Shown here in pieces: positions 33,607 to 44,700 of a DNA stretch of 64,000 bases (positions are counted from its first letter, which is position 1; every line of letters starts with the position of its first letter). The position numbers were made by a program, and so were the translations under genes. The stretch spans positions 1,550,001-1,614,000 of the forward strand of contig JAFEKR010000006.1 of NCBI GenBank assembly GCA_019022495.1, read 5' to 3'. Below the pieces are notes generated by a model, which searched no databases, was not told where the DNA came from, and saw nothing but the letters and a program-made list of their open reading frames with translations. The DNA comes from Epichloe hybrida (lineage: Eukaryota > Ascomycota > Sordariomycetes > Hypocreales > Clavicipitaceae).

Positions 33607-34635
33607 TATGATCCGATATCGTTTATACACTGGGGGAAAAAGTCTGTGTCTATACTATATCGTTGAAGGGCGAAGATGAAGGAGATATTTTGAGGAGAGA
33701 AGCCAGGGTCGTCGTCAAGTACTCGTAGCAGGGAAAAGCAATCGTAATTTGTTCGCAGAACGCAGAAGTCTCAGTCGTCGTCGTCGTCGTCGTCGTCTCC
33801 GCCGTCCGCCGTCCGCCGTCCGCCGTCCAGTCGACGACGATCCGGTCAGCCAGTCATCTGCGAGCCCGCGGTGTACGGGACAACAGAAGAGAGAGGCCAG
33901 GTTGAGTTCCGAAAGAGATGGGAAGCAAAGCAAATGAGCTTGCACGCAGGGTGGGAAGGGGGGGGTCGAGCGCGGAAAATGCAAACGGGAAACAAACTAC
34001 TAGAAGGGCAAACAAGCGCAGAGGGGAGGGGGATGATGAGAAACGAGAAAGAGGGTCACCATCTTTGTCGTAGGCCTCAGGGAATGGCGGCCGTGGTGGA
34101 GGTGGTGGTTAATAGCTTACCTAAGTACTAGTGGCGTGGTTGTGGCTAACGCTTGTAGCCACAACACAATTAACATTACGGACTATAAAAGAGTAAACGG
34201 CTGGATGCTTTGGTGCTTAGTGCTGTTAGAGGTGGAGAAATGTCTTTCGTAATCGGAGTGGTAATATTTATAGAACCTTGGTAGCTAGCTTAGATAGGAA
34301 TTAACTATTATTATTTTTGTATGTAGTTCGTATAGTTGTGTTATTCTAGGCTATTTGTGTGCCTTAGGCTACTACAATAATGCCTCAGGCCACTCTAGGC
34401 AGCAGCGTGCAGGGGGACACGACTTTCGACTTCGACCTTCGTAGAAATTAAAAAACGAGTGCCCGCGCAAACTTTGCGTGTGGACTACGCAAAATGCATA
34501 CATGTAATTTGTGCCTAGAAATGACATTGATTGATAATAAGTTTGCACGGCTTCGTGGATCACATCCCTAATCACCTCCACTCACCAAGACACAACCCGC
34601 GCTACCCTATCGCCATCCAAAATTCTTCTTTGACT
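33607..34635. other. Divergent intergenic region, RING ligase / fumarase
   Basis: 1 kb between divergent start codons. It has CGTCGTCGT and CCGCCGTCCGCCGTCCG microsatellites at 33777-33830 and a perfect hairpin at 34139-34165. An AT-rich segment at 34160-34400 looks like repeat debris and differs sharply in composition from the rest. Confidence 0.55.
34139..34165. repeat. Perfect 10-bp inverted repeat (TAGCCAC-type hairpin)
   Basis: GTTGTGGCTA (34139-34148), a 7-base loop, then TAGCCACAAC (34156-34165). It borders the AT-rich debris at 34160-34400. A second hairpin with the same TAGCCAC core is at 48887-48912. Confidence 0.7.
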
Positions 34636-36428
34636 ATGTACCGACTTCAACTACAGCAAGCTCGTCTTCCTCTCCGTCTTGGTCGAGTCTTGTCCTGCAG
34701 AAGCATTCACAGCACCACACGAAACATGGCACAAGCTACACGAACCGAGAGCGACGCCTTTGGCGAGATCCAGGTCCCTGGTGACAAGTACTGGGGCGCC
34801 CAGACGGAGCGATCCCTCGAGAACTTCCGCATCAACCAGCCCCAAGATCGCATGCCTCCTCCCATTATCCAGGCCTTTGGCATCTTGAAGGGAGCTGCTG
34901 CCACGGTCAACATGCGATTTGGACTTGGTGAGTTTCCAGTTCACCTTCACCCACCGCCCGCTGTCGAGATCAAGTGCCGTGGCCCTCCGCAAACCGCAAA
35001 CCGCAAATCGCAAATCGCGAATCGCGATGCGCGGCCAAGGCTGGCGGCGTACTCGCTGTGAGCATAAGCGAATCTTGTCTCATTAACAATCGTCTCATTG
35101 TTTCCCAATCACAGACGCCAAGATTGGTGAGGCCATCCAGCAAGCTGCTAAAGAGGTGGCCGATGGCAAGCTCATGGACCACTTCCCTCTCGTTGTTTGG
35201 CAGACCGGCTCCGGCACGCAGTCCAACATGAACGCCAACGAGGTCATCTCCAACCGAGCCATTGAGATCCTCGGCGGACAGATGGGAAGCAAGAAGCCCG
35301 TCCACCCCAACGACCACGTCAACCGCAGCGCCTCCTCCAACGACACCTTCCCCACCGTCATGCACATTGCTGCTGTCCTTGACCTGGAGAACGAGCTGCT
35401 CCCCTCCTTGCGCAGCCTCCGCGCCGCTCTCCAGGCCAGGGTGAACGACTTTGAGGCCAAGAAGATCATCAAGATTGGACGAACTCACCTGCAGGATGCC
35501 ACGCCTCTGACTCTTGCCCAGGAATTCTCTGGCTACGTCGCCCAGCTCGACTTTAGCATCAAGCGTGTGGAGAGCTCTCTGCCCGATCTGCGACTCCTCG
35601 CGCAGGGTGGCACCGCCGTCGGCACCGGCATTAACACCTTTGAGGGCTTCGCCGAGGCCATTGCCGAAGAGGTCTCAAAGATGACAGGTACCGAGTTCAA
35701 GACGGCCCCCAACAAATTCGAGGCCCTCGCTGCCCACGACGCCATCGTCCAGGCTCACGGCAGCCTCAACACCCTCGCCACTTCTCTCACCAAGATCGCC
35801 CAGGACATTCGCTACCTCGGCAGCGGTCCTCGTTGCGGTCTCGGCGAGCTCGCTCTGCCCGAGAACGAGCCCGGCAGCAGCATCATGCCCGGCAAGGTCA
35901 ACCCCACGCAGTGTGAGGCCCTCACCATGGTTTGCGCCCAAGTCATGGGCAACAACGTCGCCACCACCATTGGCGGCATGAACGGCCAGTTTGAGCTCAA
36001 CGTCTACAAGCCCCTCATCATTCGCAACCTCCTGCACAGCTCGCGCATTCTCGCCGACGGCATGTGCTCCTTTGAAAAGAACCTCGTCGCCGGTCTGCAG
36101 GCCAACGAGGAGAGGATCGCCCAAATCATGAAGGAGTCGTAAGTGCTATATACATCTCCCCTCTCCCATATTCAACGACCACCGCTCTATTCGGTGAATC
36201 CACGAGCAGAATACTCATCATGCTCTGTCCCTACATAGTCTCATGCTTGTCACCTGCCTCAACCCCAAAATCGGCTACGACATGGCCTCCAAGGTTGCCA
36301 AGAACGCACACAAGAAGGGCCTCACTCTCAAGGACAGCGCCATGGAGCTCCAGGCCCTCACGTCTGATGAATTTGATACTCTTGTCAAGCCTGAGCTCAT
36401 GATCGGTCCTGCTCCCTACAAAAAGTAA
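34636..36428 (+). CDS. FUM1: Fumarate hydratase, class II, mitochondrial
   Basis: Three exons, 34636-34927, 35115-36138 and 36239-36428, give 501 residues. Fumarase interconverts fumarate and malate in the TCA cycle and, in the cytosol or nucleus, supports DNA-damage responses. The first 30 residues ([20 protein letters not shown] and onward) are Arg-rich without acids, a mitochondrial presequence. They are followed by a second in-frame ATG ([18 protein letters not shown]) that would start a cytosolic form. Active-site signatures are [53 protein letters not shown] and the fumarate-lyase signature [11 protein letters not shown]. Each junction restores known sequence (RFGL-DAKIGEA and [13 protein letters not shown]). 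Confidence 0.95.
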
Positions 36429-37049
36429 ACCATGCCTCGGATGGACCAACGTTGAAACACGGCATGACGAAACTGACGAAACGGCCCACGGGAGCATGAT
36501 TGCTGTAAATCAAAACAGTTCATCACGGCATAGATGCATACTCAGGGAGTGATCCACGAAAACTCTTTGCGAAATGTCGCAGGGACGACATAGCCTTATT
36601 TCAGGCCAGATATTTTACTAGCGGTAGTGTTAGATATAGTATCCCTTATATATTAGGGATTACTTTCCTCATAATACGTTCTTCCCTCTTTATAGCTAAT
36701 CATAAGACCTTGGTTCTTAGGGCAGAGACTCTCTTTTGCCCTTGTATATAGCCTTGTTATGCCACGTGTGAATAGCTTAGATGGCTTAATTCATCATCAC
36801 TTTCCACACCGTCTCACACATGCCTCGACACTTCCAAATTTGCATTGATAGGCTTGGTGACTACCTGTCCATCTTGTACGACAAGCCATCCTTACAGTCG
36901 TTCGAAAGCAGGCAGAGCTGGAAATGCTTTATTTTCCATCAGACCATGAAAATACCTGGCTAGTTCTACATACGCTCGCTAACAACTCGCTTGCCCTTTC
37001 ACCGTCACACTCAAACGCTAAGATAAAGCAAACAAGTCCAACTCTATTC
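36429..37049. other. Intergenic with AT-rich, LTR-like debris
   Basis: 36600-36790 is AT-rich and contains TGTTAGATATAGTATCCC, TATATATTAGGGATTAC and CCCTTGTATATAGCC. That composition reminds me of solo LTRs of fungal Copia elements, but no bounded repeat pair or target duplication could be found. No gene seen. Confidence 0.4.
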
Positions 37050-38553
37050 CTACCACGGGGGGTTCATCAGGTGATTCTGCGGAATAGCTCCAGTCTCGAA
37101 CAGCGGCAATGTCTTCATCGCGGCGTAAATGGCCGCTACGTGATCCGTTCCACTCTGCATAACCACACCCAGGAACTCGGGCGCAACATCATTGTGTACA
37201 ACTGCTGTTTTGCACCATTCATTGAAAACGCTCCGTGTCAGCCGCAGCCGCCAAGTGCCTAGCCAGTAAACGCGTGGACGCGTCTGTGTTTCTGCATCTC
37301 GCGTCGTATACTGGAACAAACCCCCAGAACTTTTATCAACTCGAAAGAGCTCCATGGCTTTCAGTGCTGGCAATCGTCTTGCCACACGGGCTGCCTGATG
37401 CATCATCACATCTGCACGATGCCCGCTGACGGGGTTGAACCATTTCGTCGTCAGCGTAACGTGTCTCAGTAATTCCCAAGGCTCCTAGGCCAACGGTACC
37501 CGCAGAAATAACATGTGTTCCAGAAATGTCTGGGCCTCGATCATATTGCAAATGAATAGTTCTTCCAGTGTTAAACTTGCACGAGCAAACATCGCAGCCA
37601 GTGAACGGTACTCTAGTTCCAGGCTGAGTCCAGGAGCGAAAACAATGTTCGGGTTCGTCCCCCAGCATGTAAGTTGTTGTCGCTTACGAGTGGCCGTCGG
37701 AGGATGCTTCTCTAGTTGTAGAATGTGTATTTTCCGGACAAGATTCGATCTCCGAGATGCTGTGAGCGCGGCGAGACCACATCCTAGTATCACATCAGCT
37801 TTGTTATGCGAGCCAAGGTGCACAAGATGGAAATCACGCACGCATAGTCTCTACATCCCCTAACATTCCGCGTAGCCGACTTGGTTCGTAGCGGATGTCT
37901 GATAACCAAGGCAGTCTGTCACAGATCTCAAAAACTGCGGGCGGGGGGATCTCCAAGTCGCTTTGTTGAAGAAGATAGAGTTTAGTGATGAGACAGACGT
38001 GCCAATTATCCCTCAAGCGGCCCTCTGTTCGAAGTTGGCCATATGTTCGGTGCCAGTCCGGTCTCGATGCTGGTCGTGCCAGCTTGTCATAAATGGGTGG
38101 ATTCTTGACTTCAAAACGTTGCACGGCAAGCTCCAACGTCACTCCTTGAAATTCTGGTTGAAGCATCTTGATCAGGCCGAGGTTCCAGCAGCTCAAGTAG
38201 TTCAAGAGTTTCCAAATGCTGTGCATAATGATACGTATAGTTATGTCATTCGTGCTCTCATCCTGTGCGTCCTCCTCCCGGGAAAACTTCAGTCCATCCG
38301 CCCAGAAAGGGACTCTGATGACGAACTTCAGATATCGTAAACAGAGGTGTCGGTGGGGGCGGCTATGGACCACATTCAGGAAAACATCAAGTTGGTCAGA
38401 CTTTACTAGCAGGTGTTTGAAGGTTATTTTTTCGATGAATCGCGACCATTCTCGGCATACGGTAGCCAGTTCAGGGAGCACATGGTTGTCGTTTGGAACA
38501 CCTTGGACAATTCTTCTCCGCACGGCCAGCGGCAGTTGAGACCAGGATTTCAT
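37050..38553 (-). pseudogene. F-box protein gene with in-frame stop (amber) codon
   Basis: Exon 1 (38553-37842) starts MKSWSQLPLAVRRRIVQGVP, an F-box-like opening. It runs through typical fungal F-box family sequence (DRLPWLSDIRYEPSRLRGML). A GTGCGT..TAG intron (37841-37784) joins it to exon 2: CGLAALTASRRSNLVRKIHI, then NIVFAPGLSLELEYRSLAAM and FARASLTLEELFICNMIEA. At 37487-37485 a TAG stops the frame after 336 residues. The same frame continues without another stop for 144 codons to 37050, still reading family-like sequence (WELLRHVTLTTKWFNP, AARRVARRLPALKAMELF-like). So the natural protein would be about 480 residues. Readthrough, a sequencing error or recent decay are all possible; the space is too small for an intron. 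F-box proteins recruit targets to SCF ubiquitin ligases; target unknown. Confidence 0.6.
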
Positions 38554-39066
38554 TCTTTCGGACTGTGACACAGTTGACGAGAGGCGGAACTGATTGTGGA
38601 TATTGTTCGGACGCGAATGTATCGGTAGAGATCCTGGACGAATTGCGATAAGGGATGTTGAAAGTCTATGCCCGAAGCAAGTTATTCAAGCCCGTCAATA
38701 TTTGAGCACCACATCTAACTGTGGCACAGTGCATGGACAGACGACGAGGAGTGCATCATCGAATATCTAGGTGGAAGAAAGGCATGTTTCGGGGAAGTTG
38801 CAACATGCATCGATGAAATGTTTGTTCCCTTGAAGGGTAAGAGCAACAAGTGGCAGCCGCCGCCGCCGCCGCCCCCGTCTGGCTTGCATTTAGCGAAGAC
38901 AAAACCTCTATAAGCTACTGCAATCAGCCAAATGCCCCGAGTATGTTCGCAATCGACGAATGGATTTCGCGAGAAACTTGCTGTACAAAACAGTCAACTC
39001 GCAATACTATCCAAGTCGTATCAAAAAAAAAAGAAAGGGGGTGGAGAGATTGCCAGAACAAACATC
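38554..39066. other. Intergenic
   Basis: Upstream flank of the F-box gene and 3' flank of the RS-rich gene. A CCGCCGCCGCCGCCGCC run is at 38858-38874. No gene seen. Confidence 0.55.
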
Positions 39067-39673
39067 TTAGAGTTCCGCTGGGAATAACGTTGGTTGCTTT
39101 GCCAAGGAAATTTCGCCATCGCCATCGTCATCATCATCACTCTCACCCGCGATACCCTTGCCCTCATCCCATTCCCGTTTTTCACCGGCTTTTGACCATA
39201 CAACGTCTAGCTCCTTCTTTTCATCTGACCCTTTGGCTCGTTGTATTTGTTCAACGGTAAAACCTGCGTCTTTCATCCGCTGATCCTGGTTCAGCAGCAT
39301 TTTTTGCCGATCTCTGAATGATTCCACTGCATCGTCCCAGGGATCACCTTCGTCTTCCATTCGCACGTCTAGCTTGGGATCATATGACTCTAGAATCGTC
39401 GGTCGAGCGCAGCGGCACCGCCAATCATTCCTCGACCACGATAATTCGGCGGCGGCGGTGGTCCTATGAAATCTTCCAGGGGGTCTGAGTCCTCCTTCTC
39501 TCGAGATGATGTAGGCTTCGGTTCGCGATCGGGTGAGGCACGGCGGGTCCGGAACTGGCCACGAGAGCGATGCCTGTGCTTTCGTCTGCGCTCATCGGGG
39601 GAGCGTGATGACCTATACCACCGAGGTGATCTGGACCTGTCTCTCCTCGACCTTCGGCGCCTATCCTTGTCAC

Positions 39674-39708
<35 letters not shown>

Positions 39709-40349
39709 GATGCGGCATATCTACGTCTCCTCGATTTCTTCTGCTTGTCTTGGTCGGATGCTGTGTCTTTTTGGTCATAGTCGCGCTCCGAAAGACGGCC
39801 GTGATGCCTTTTGTCGCCACCACGTTTGAACAAATCGCTCCCTCTTCTGGAACCTCGGCTCCCGTGTCCGTCTTTGCCATCGTCTGCAGTCCTTGGCCGT
39901 GGAGTGTCGCGGTTCTCGTCATCTCCTCTCGGTCGCTTCTTGCCACCTAAGATTGCCTGGATAGCACCCAGTTGCCTTGTTCTTATGTCGCGCGAATTGG
40001 GGTTCGACTTCCTCCTCTTTAGGCCCTCAGCATATTCGAGATCCTTTAACCGCGCTTTTGACTCGGCGGCTTCTTTGGCAAGAAGCGCTTTGTTGTGGGT
40101 ATCCGTGTCCTTTATAATGTGGCGGAGGAACCGAGTGTTTGGTTTTAGCATAGAGGATGATCTTTGGATCATATTAGCAGCAGCCCGAGACGGCACAAAC
40201 ATGAGCTAGCCAGTTTAGTTGCCGACATACTTTTTGTTGTCGCGGAAGGCTTCCATGCCCATGGCTGAGTACTTCAGCGAACAGTCTTTGGCATCTTGCG
40301 CCAGTAATCCAGCGACATAATCGTCCGTGAGAAGCTCATCGTTGGACAT
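39067..40349 (-). CDS. RS-rich nuclear protein (splicing factor 38B-like name), frameshifted
   Basis: Exon 1 (40349-40231) reads MSNDELLTDDYVAGLLAQDA, then KDCSLKYSAMGMEAFRDNKK. A 69-bp intron (40230-40162) joins it to MLKPNTRFLRHIIKDTDTHN and the coiled KALLAKEAAESKARLKDLEY. Next come an 11-Asp run (GAT microsatellite), RS/RD-rich low complexity and PPPPPNYRGRGMIGGAAALD. The frame ends at TAG 39392-39390 right after DRRF. The adjacent -1 frame then continues ESYDPKLDVRMEDEGDPWDD, to SFRDRQKMLLNQDQRMKDAG and a stop at 39067. That is the C-terminal block expected in this family, so a single base seems to be missing. The protein type is usually annotated as pre-mRNA-splicing factor 38B in fungi; its nuclear role is inferred from the RS composition. 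It shares a 508-bp divergent promoter with the next gene. Confidence 0.65.
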
Positions 40350-40857
40350 GTCGATATTAGTAGCAATACGATCCTCTAAAGTAGCCAGCAGCGAACAGCT
40401 TTGACCGAGCCCAGGCCCGATCACGCCCGGCGCCCAAAAGTTGTGTCGTTGAAGGTTATTACTGTGCAAAGTGGAGAGAGGAGAAAAAGACCAGGTGGTT
40501 GCCAGTGACACGGCGTATGTAATCCGTACGGACTACTCCGTACGGACTACTCCGTACTGTAGGTTAGTTACAACTTACTGCTAGGGAAGCTGGCTGGCCG
40601 GTGATGTGATTGATGGACCTGATGGTCCGGGTCCGATAAAGCGATAACGTCGTGCTAGCCCGTTTGGGTCCAAAGTAAACAACATCATGTCGCCTGCATT
40701 TCATTGCATCCTCACATCCGCAAACGTTGAACCATTATCAAATTCCTTCCTATGCAAATTTAGAGGCAAACAGTCGATAAGGTACCTGTACTTTTCCTCC
40801 TCCAAGATATAATACAATCGACCGGTATCAGACTTACGCGACGGACGGGCCGCGGAT
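40350..40857. promoter_or_regulatory. Divergent promoter with palindromic 14-bp repeats
   Basis: Between the RS-rich gene (-) and the Sos7-like gene (+). It contains two full copies and a partial third of the 14-base unit TCCGTACGGACTAC (40523-40562). The unit holds the palindrome TCCGTACGGA, and the array contains two TACTCCGTA words. Confidence 0.55.
40523..40562. repeat. Tandem 14-bp palindromic repeat
   Basis: Units at 40523-40536 and 40537-40550 are identical; 40551-40557 starts a third. Each contains the self-complementary TCCGTACGGA. The array lies about 175 bp upstream of the RS-rich gene's ATG and 300 bp upstream of the Sos7-like ATG. Confidence 0.85.
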
Positions 40858-41709
40858 ATGCCAACTACCGACGCGACGCAAGCACTAGAGACGCTCCGGC
40901 GCTTGCAATCAAAACAAGAACTATCGATCATCAAACTCAGTGAAACTATTACCGATCCAGAAGAACAAGGCGCACGACAGCGCGCATCAGATGCCTCCAA
41001 CTCTCTTCTCGATGGACCTACGCCGGTCAGCCTCGAAGCCGACCTGGCGCATTACACGGAGCTCTTCGCCAAGCTCAGATTCTCCTACGTCGAACAGGTC
41101 ACCAAGGAGAAATTCATACGCGCCATCGTTGGCGATCCACCTCTGATCGTCACCATGCAGGAAAACTCGGAATTGGAAAGGGACAACGCAGAAGCCAAGG
41201 CAGAGCTCAAGTCCCTCAAGCAAGAGGTGGCCTTGATGGTGACGGAGCTCGAGCGGAGAGGGCGTGAACTCTGCCGGCGCTACGAATCCATACAGCTTGA
41301 CACTGTCAAGCTGCAGGAGCTCCCAGAAAAAACACAAGAATTAAGAGCACGCATCGAGAAGCTGCGGTCTCTCCAGGAGAAATCCGACGCCAACCCCAAC
41401 CTCAATTTACCACTAGCCAAGACTCTTGGCCTAGTAGCACGACGCAAAGCGGAGCATCAAGAACTGGCTCGAGAACTCGAAGCCCTCCTAGCCAAGGTGC
41501 CGAGGAAACGCAAAGAGGCAGAACGCTTGCAAGCGGAAGTGGGGTCGTTGGAGGCCAAGCTTCACACAAGTTCGGCGGCTGCGCGTGAGGCCCAGCGGAG
41601 AAAAGAGGCTGCTGCTCTTGGCGGCGTGGCAGACGACTTGGAACAGCGAGCGCGATGGTGGAAAGCAAGCGAGGAGGTGCTCAAACAAGTTTTGTCTCTG
41701 AAGACTTGA
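40858..41709 (+). CDS. Coiled-coil kinetochore protein, Sos7-like
   Basis: A single exon of 283 residues, almost entirely alpha-helical. The N-terminal part has TELFAKLRFSYVEQVTKEKF, then IRAIVGDPPLIVT. I associate this block with the N-terminal coiled-coil domain of Sos7, the fission-yeast partner of the Spc105/KNL1 kinetochore scaffold (Kre28 in budding yeast). The rest is heptad-rich (ELERDNAEAKAELKSLKQEV and LARELEALLAKVPRKRKEAE) and ends in EVLKQVLSLKT. No signal peptide or membrane segment. If the family call is wrong it remains a long coiled-coil structural protein. The length (283) is close to that of Sos7 (about 260). Confidence 0.62.
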   Translation: MPTTDATQALETLRRLQSKQELSIIKLSETITDPEEQGARQRASDASNSLLDGPTPVSLEADLAHYTELFAKLRFSYVEQVTKEKFIRAIVGDPPLIVTMQENSELERDNAEAKAELKSLKQEVALMVTELERRGRELCRRYESIQLDTVKLQELPEKTQELRARIEKLRSLQEKSDANPNLNLPLAKTLGLVARRKAEHQELARELEALLAKVPRKRKEAERLQAEVGSLEAKLHTSSAAAREAQRRKEAAALGGVADDLEQRARWWKASEEVLKQVLSLKT

Positions 41710-44700
41710 GCTGTCTCTTGCCGCAGTCATAAGTTCTTGTGCTATATAACTCTGGACAATTGTTTTTTTTTCTCTCATGCTTGCATATTGGAGCAATGGA
41801 CATGGATGGTGTCATCTTGGTGGTGGTGGTGGTAGCACACGAATTGCCCTTCCAACGCTGCTGAGCAAGGGAAGGCCAATTCGATTGGGATGGGTACCTG
41901 GGTAATTTCCGTGCATCCAGAGTGAATTCTCATATATACACATACATACGGAGTAGAAACAAAACAAGCCAAAAAAAAAACCCCCCATTGGATGAGTTGA
42001 AGGCTACCCTGCCTCTTCACAGCACCGAATTCGTTTCCACACACGGCCGGAGAGAGACAACAGGTTTCACCCGTCGGGTCTCGATGCCCATTTTGGAAGG
42101 GGACAGACGAGACGTCTGAGACATGTTGCTTTGCTTGCAGGGGCGTTGACCCCCGAGCAGAGCAGAGCAGAGCAGACAGAATAATACGGCGGAATGAAGC
42201 CGCCCCCGAGAGCCGATGCAGATGGGGTGCATGACACCTCGGCCCAGGTTATGGCGAGGCAAGAGGGCATGGTAATAATCCGTTGTAATCATGATTCAAA
42301 TGAATGATAGAGAATGATAGGTGCTCGGTGCTCCGTACAATTACCAGGCCTTCTTCCCACCTTATGCAAAAAGCACCCACCTACAGGGGGGGTTGTCGAG
42401 CCCGTCTGATCCTCTTTCTAAATTAAGTACATACACGATGCCACGACGAAAGCAGACAGATGGGATTTGCCAGCGCAACGATGTCATTTCTGTGCGTGTC
42501 GTTTAATCCCAACATGTTTATCCTTCCCGCGTCACAGCCTGCTTGGCATGGGGTCTCTCGCTTCGCCTCGTCTTTTCCAACATTCAACGACAAACACACC
42601 GTACATACCATACGGGGTACACAGCCTCATATAGCAATCCCAGGCTATATGTGCTGTTGTATCATGAGGGCAATGAGCTTCCCATTACATAATCCGTAAT
42701 GATCGTCATAATAGTACCCTAGTCCTTGTCCTCCCTCTGCACACACTAACTCACACCCCGGCGGACCTTGGGGGCCAAAGCCTCCTCGCACATGGCAAAA
42801 AAGGGGGGGGGGGGAGATTGTGAACATGCCCACGTTGTCGGGAGATGGAGAATGGGCGACGCTACTTCTTGATAACCGGTACCCTCGACGAGTGTAACAT
42901 TGCTTGAGCATTTGTGGCCATTAACGACTTTTCGCGCGCCAACGCAAGAGTTCTACTTGGGGCATCCGGCGAGAATAAAGTGCAACTGCCCCTTTCCCCC
43001 CTATTTTTTTTTTTTTAAAAAACTGCATTATTACTTACGGCATCTTCTGCGTCTTGTTTCTTTCCAAAAGTCAAAAGTTCGAAACGGGGTTTCTGGTAAC
43101 TTTTTCAGACGGCAAAACCCGCGCACATTCGTTGCCGATCCCACGTCGGCACGTGCTGCTTTTCCCGTGCACGCCAAAAAAAAAAAAAAAAAAAAAAAAA
43201 CAAGGAAAAGTCGAGAGAACGTGCACACGCCTTTTTGAGATGCCAGGCAATATCAACGTAGCCACCGACCGGGCCTGAACTGCCGCTGGAGTAATGCATA
43301 CAATGTACATACATACACACGGAGTGACGCGAATTGATGAGGAAGAAGCCGTGGATATTCTGGGATGGCTTACGCCACGTTGCGGGAGGACGGGTCGTGA
43401 TCGGATCGCACAGCCTCGTGCCTCGTGCCTCGTGATGAAAGAGTTGTCAAATCTCGTGGCTTCCGCCCCCCCCCTTTCTCCCCAGAAACGGCAGAGTTTA
43501 TCAGGCTGCATTGAATGCAACCCCGAATGAGGCGTCCCGGTTACGTTCGTCGTGGACTTTGCCGTTAACCCGTCGGGTGGGGTGGGTGGTGGTGGTGGTG
43601 GGGGTGTTCGCGAGACTTGTCATGTATGTAGTTCCCGTACGGAGTACAATAAACAAGTTACAGTACATACGGGGGGGAAGTTGAGGGGCCCCCTCCCCCT
43701 TGGAGATTTCTTACGCAAGGTGGCTTTGTTGTTGTTGTTGTGGCTTTTGCCGTGGACGAACTAACAGCCCTACGAGAAAAACAACTTCATCGTCGCACCG
43801 ACCGAACCGACCGACTTGGAGATTTTCTTGCTTGCCCTGCTGGGGATTTGTCGCACCATGTGGACTTGGTCTTGGTGCGCCGGCCAATCATGATTTTGCA
43901 TTCAGCCAAACGCGACCACGGGTTTTTGCTTGGGGGCGAATGGCCTGTTGACGTAGGCGAAATGTCTTTCTTGGATCCCATTGAAAAAGTTGGGTTTCTT
44001 GGTATTAATAGTCCGCGGAGTGGGAAACACCGCCAATTACCCAATTTGGCAATGGGCCGTCTAGGGTTGGATTTGCTAAGCGCACCCCCACCCTCTCCCG
44101 CACCCCCCCCAGAGCAAGAATCAAGCAGAAACAACCTCCGCGCGGAGCTTCGCAGGAGCCCGAAACCCGGGGGCGATGGGAAGCAGTTCCCACGGCGGTG
44201 GTGAGTGAGTCTATCAGTGTAATAAGTTTCTGGACTCCGCAGTAATTAATGACATATGTAAGGAAAGGCGGGAGAGCTTCGCCAGAGTCTACATACGCAT
44301 GATCTGGTCCTGGTCCACCAGATTAATCTATGTACATGTACGGAGTAGAGAGATACCCAACTCCCTCCATCGACCATGGGCATGAATCAAGAATCGGTTT
44401 GAAGAAGGGGGGGGGGCCTGCCCTGCCCTGCCCTGCCCTGCCCTGCCAGTCCGCCCGTCCGTCTCGGCAAGGCAAAAGTCCGCTTGGTCCCCCCCGCCTT
44501 TGTGTCCAACAGGATGGGATGGATACTCCCATCACAGATAACTCAATCAAAGTGCGGTGGCGGCATGGATATACGTGTAGACGCAATCATCAAGCACTTG
44601 CCCTACAAGCCTTGCCGATGGACGCGCAACACCCAGAAATCAACAAAGCCTCCGATTTGACAGACACAGAGCAGGCTGGCGCGGCCCAGGTAATGATGAT

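Noticed and set aside
33607..33630. Upstream extension of the RING protein (MYKRYRII)
   Set aside because: It would have to start at GTG; the first ATG at 33606 directly precedes the signal anchor.
39393..39442. A 50-bp GTGGTC..TTCTAG intron to explain the frame break in the RS-rich gene
   Set aside because: It would remove RGRGMIGGAAALDRRF, which looks conserved, and the donor is poor; a single missing base explains the data better.
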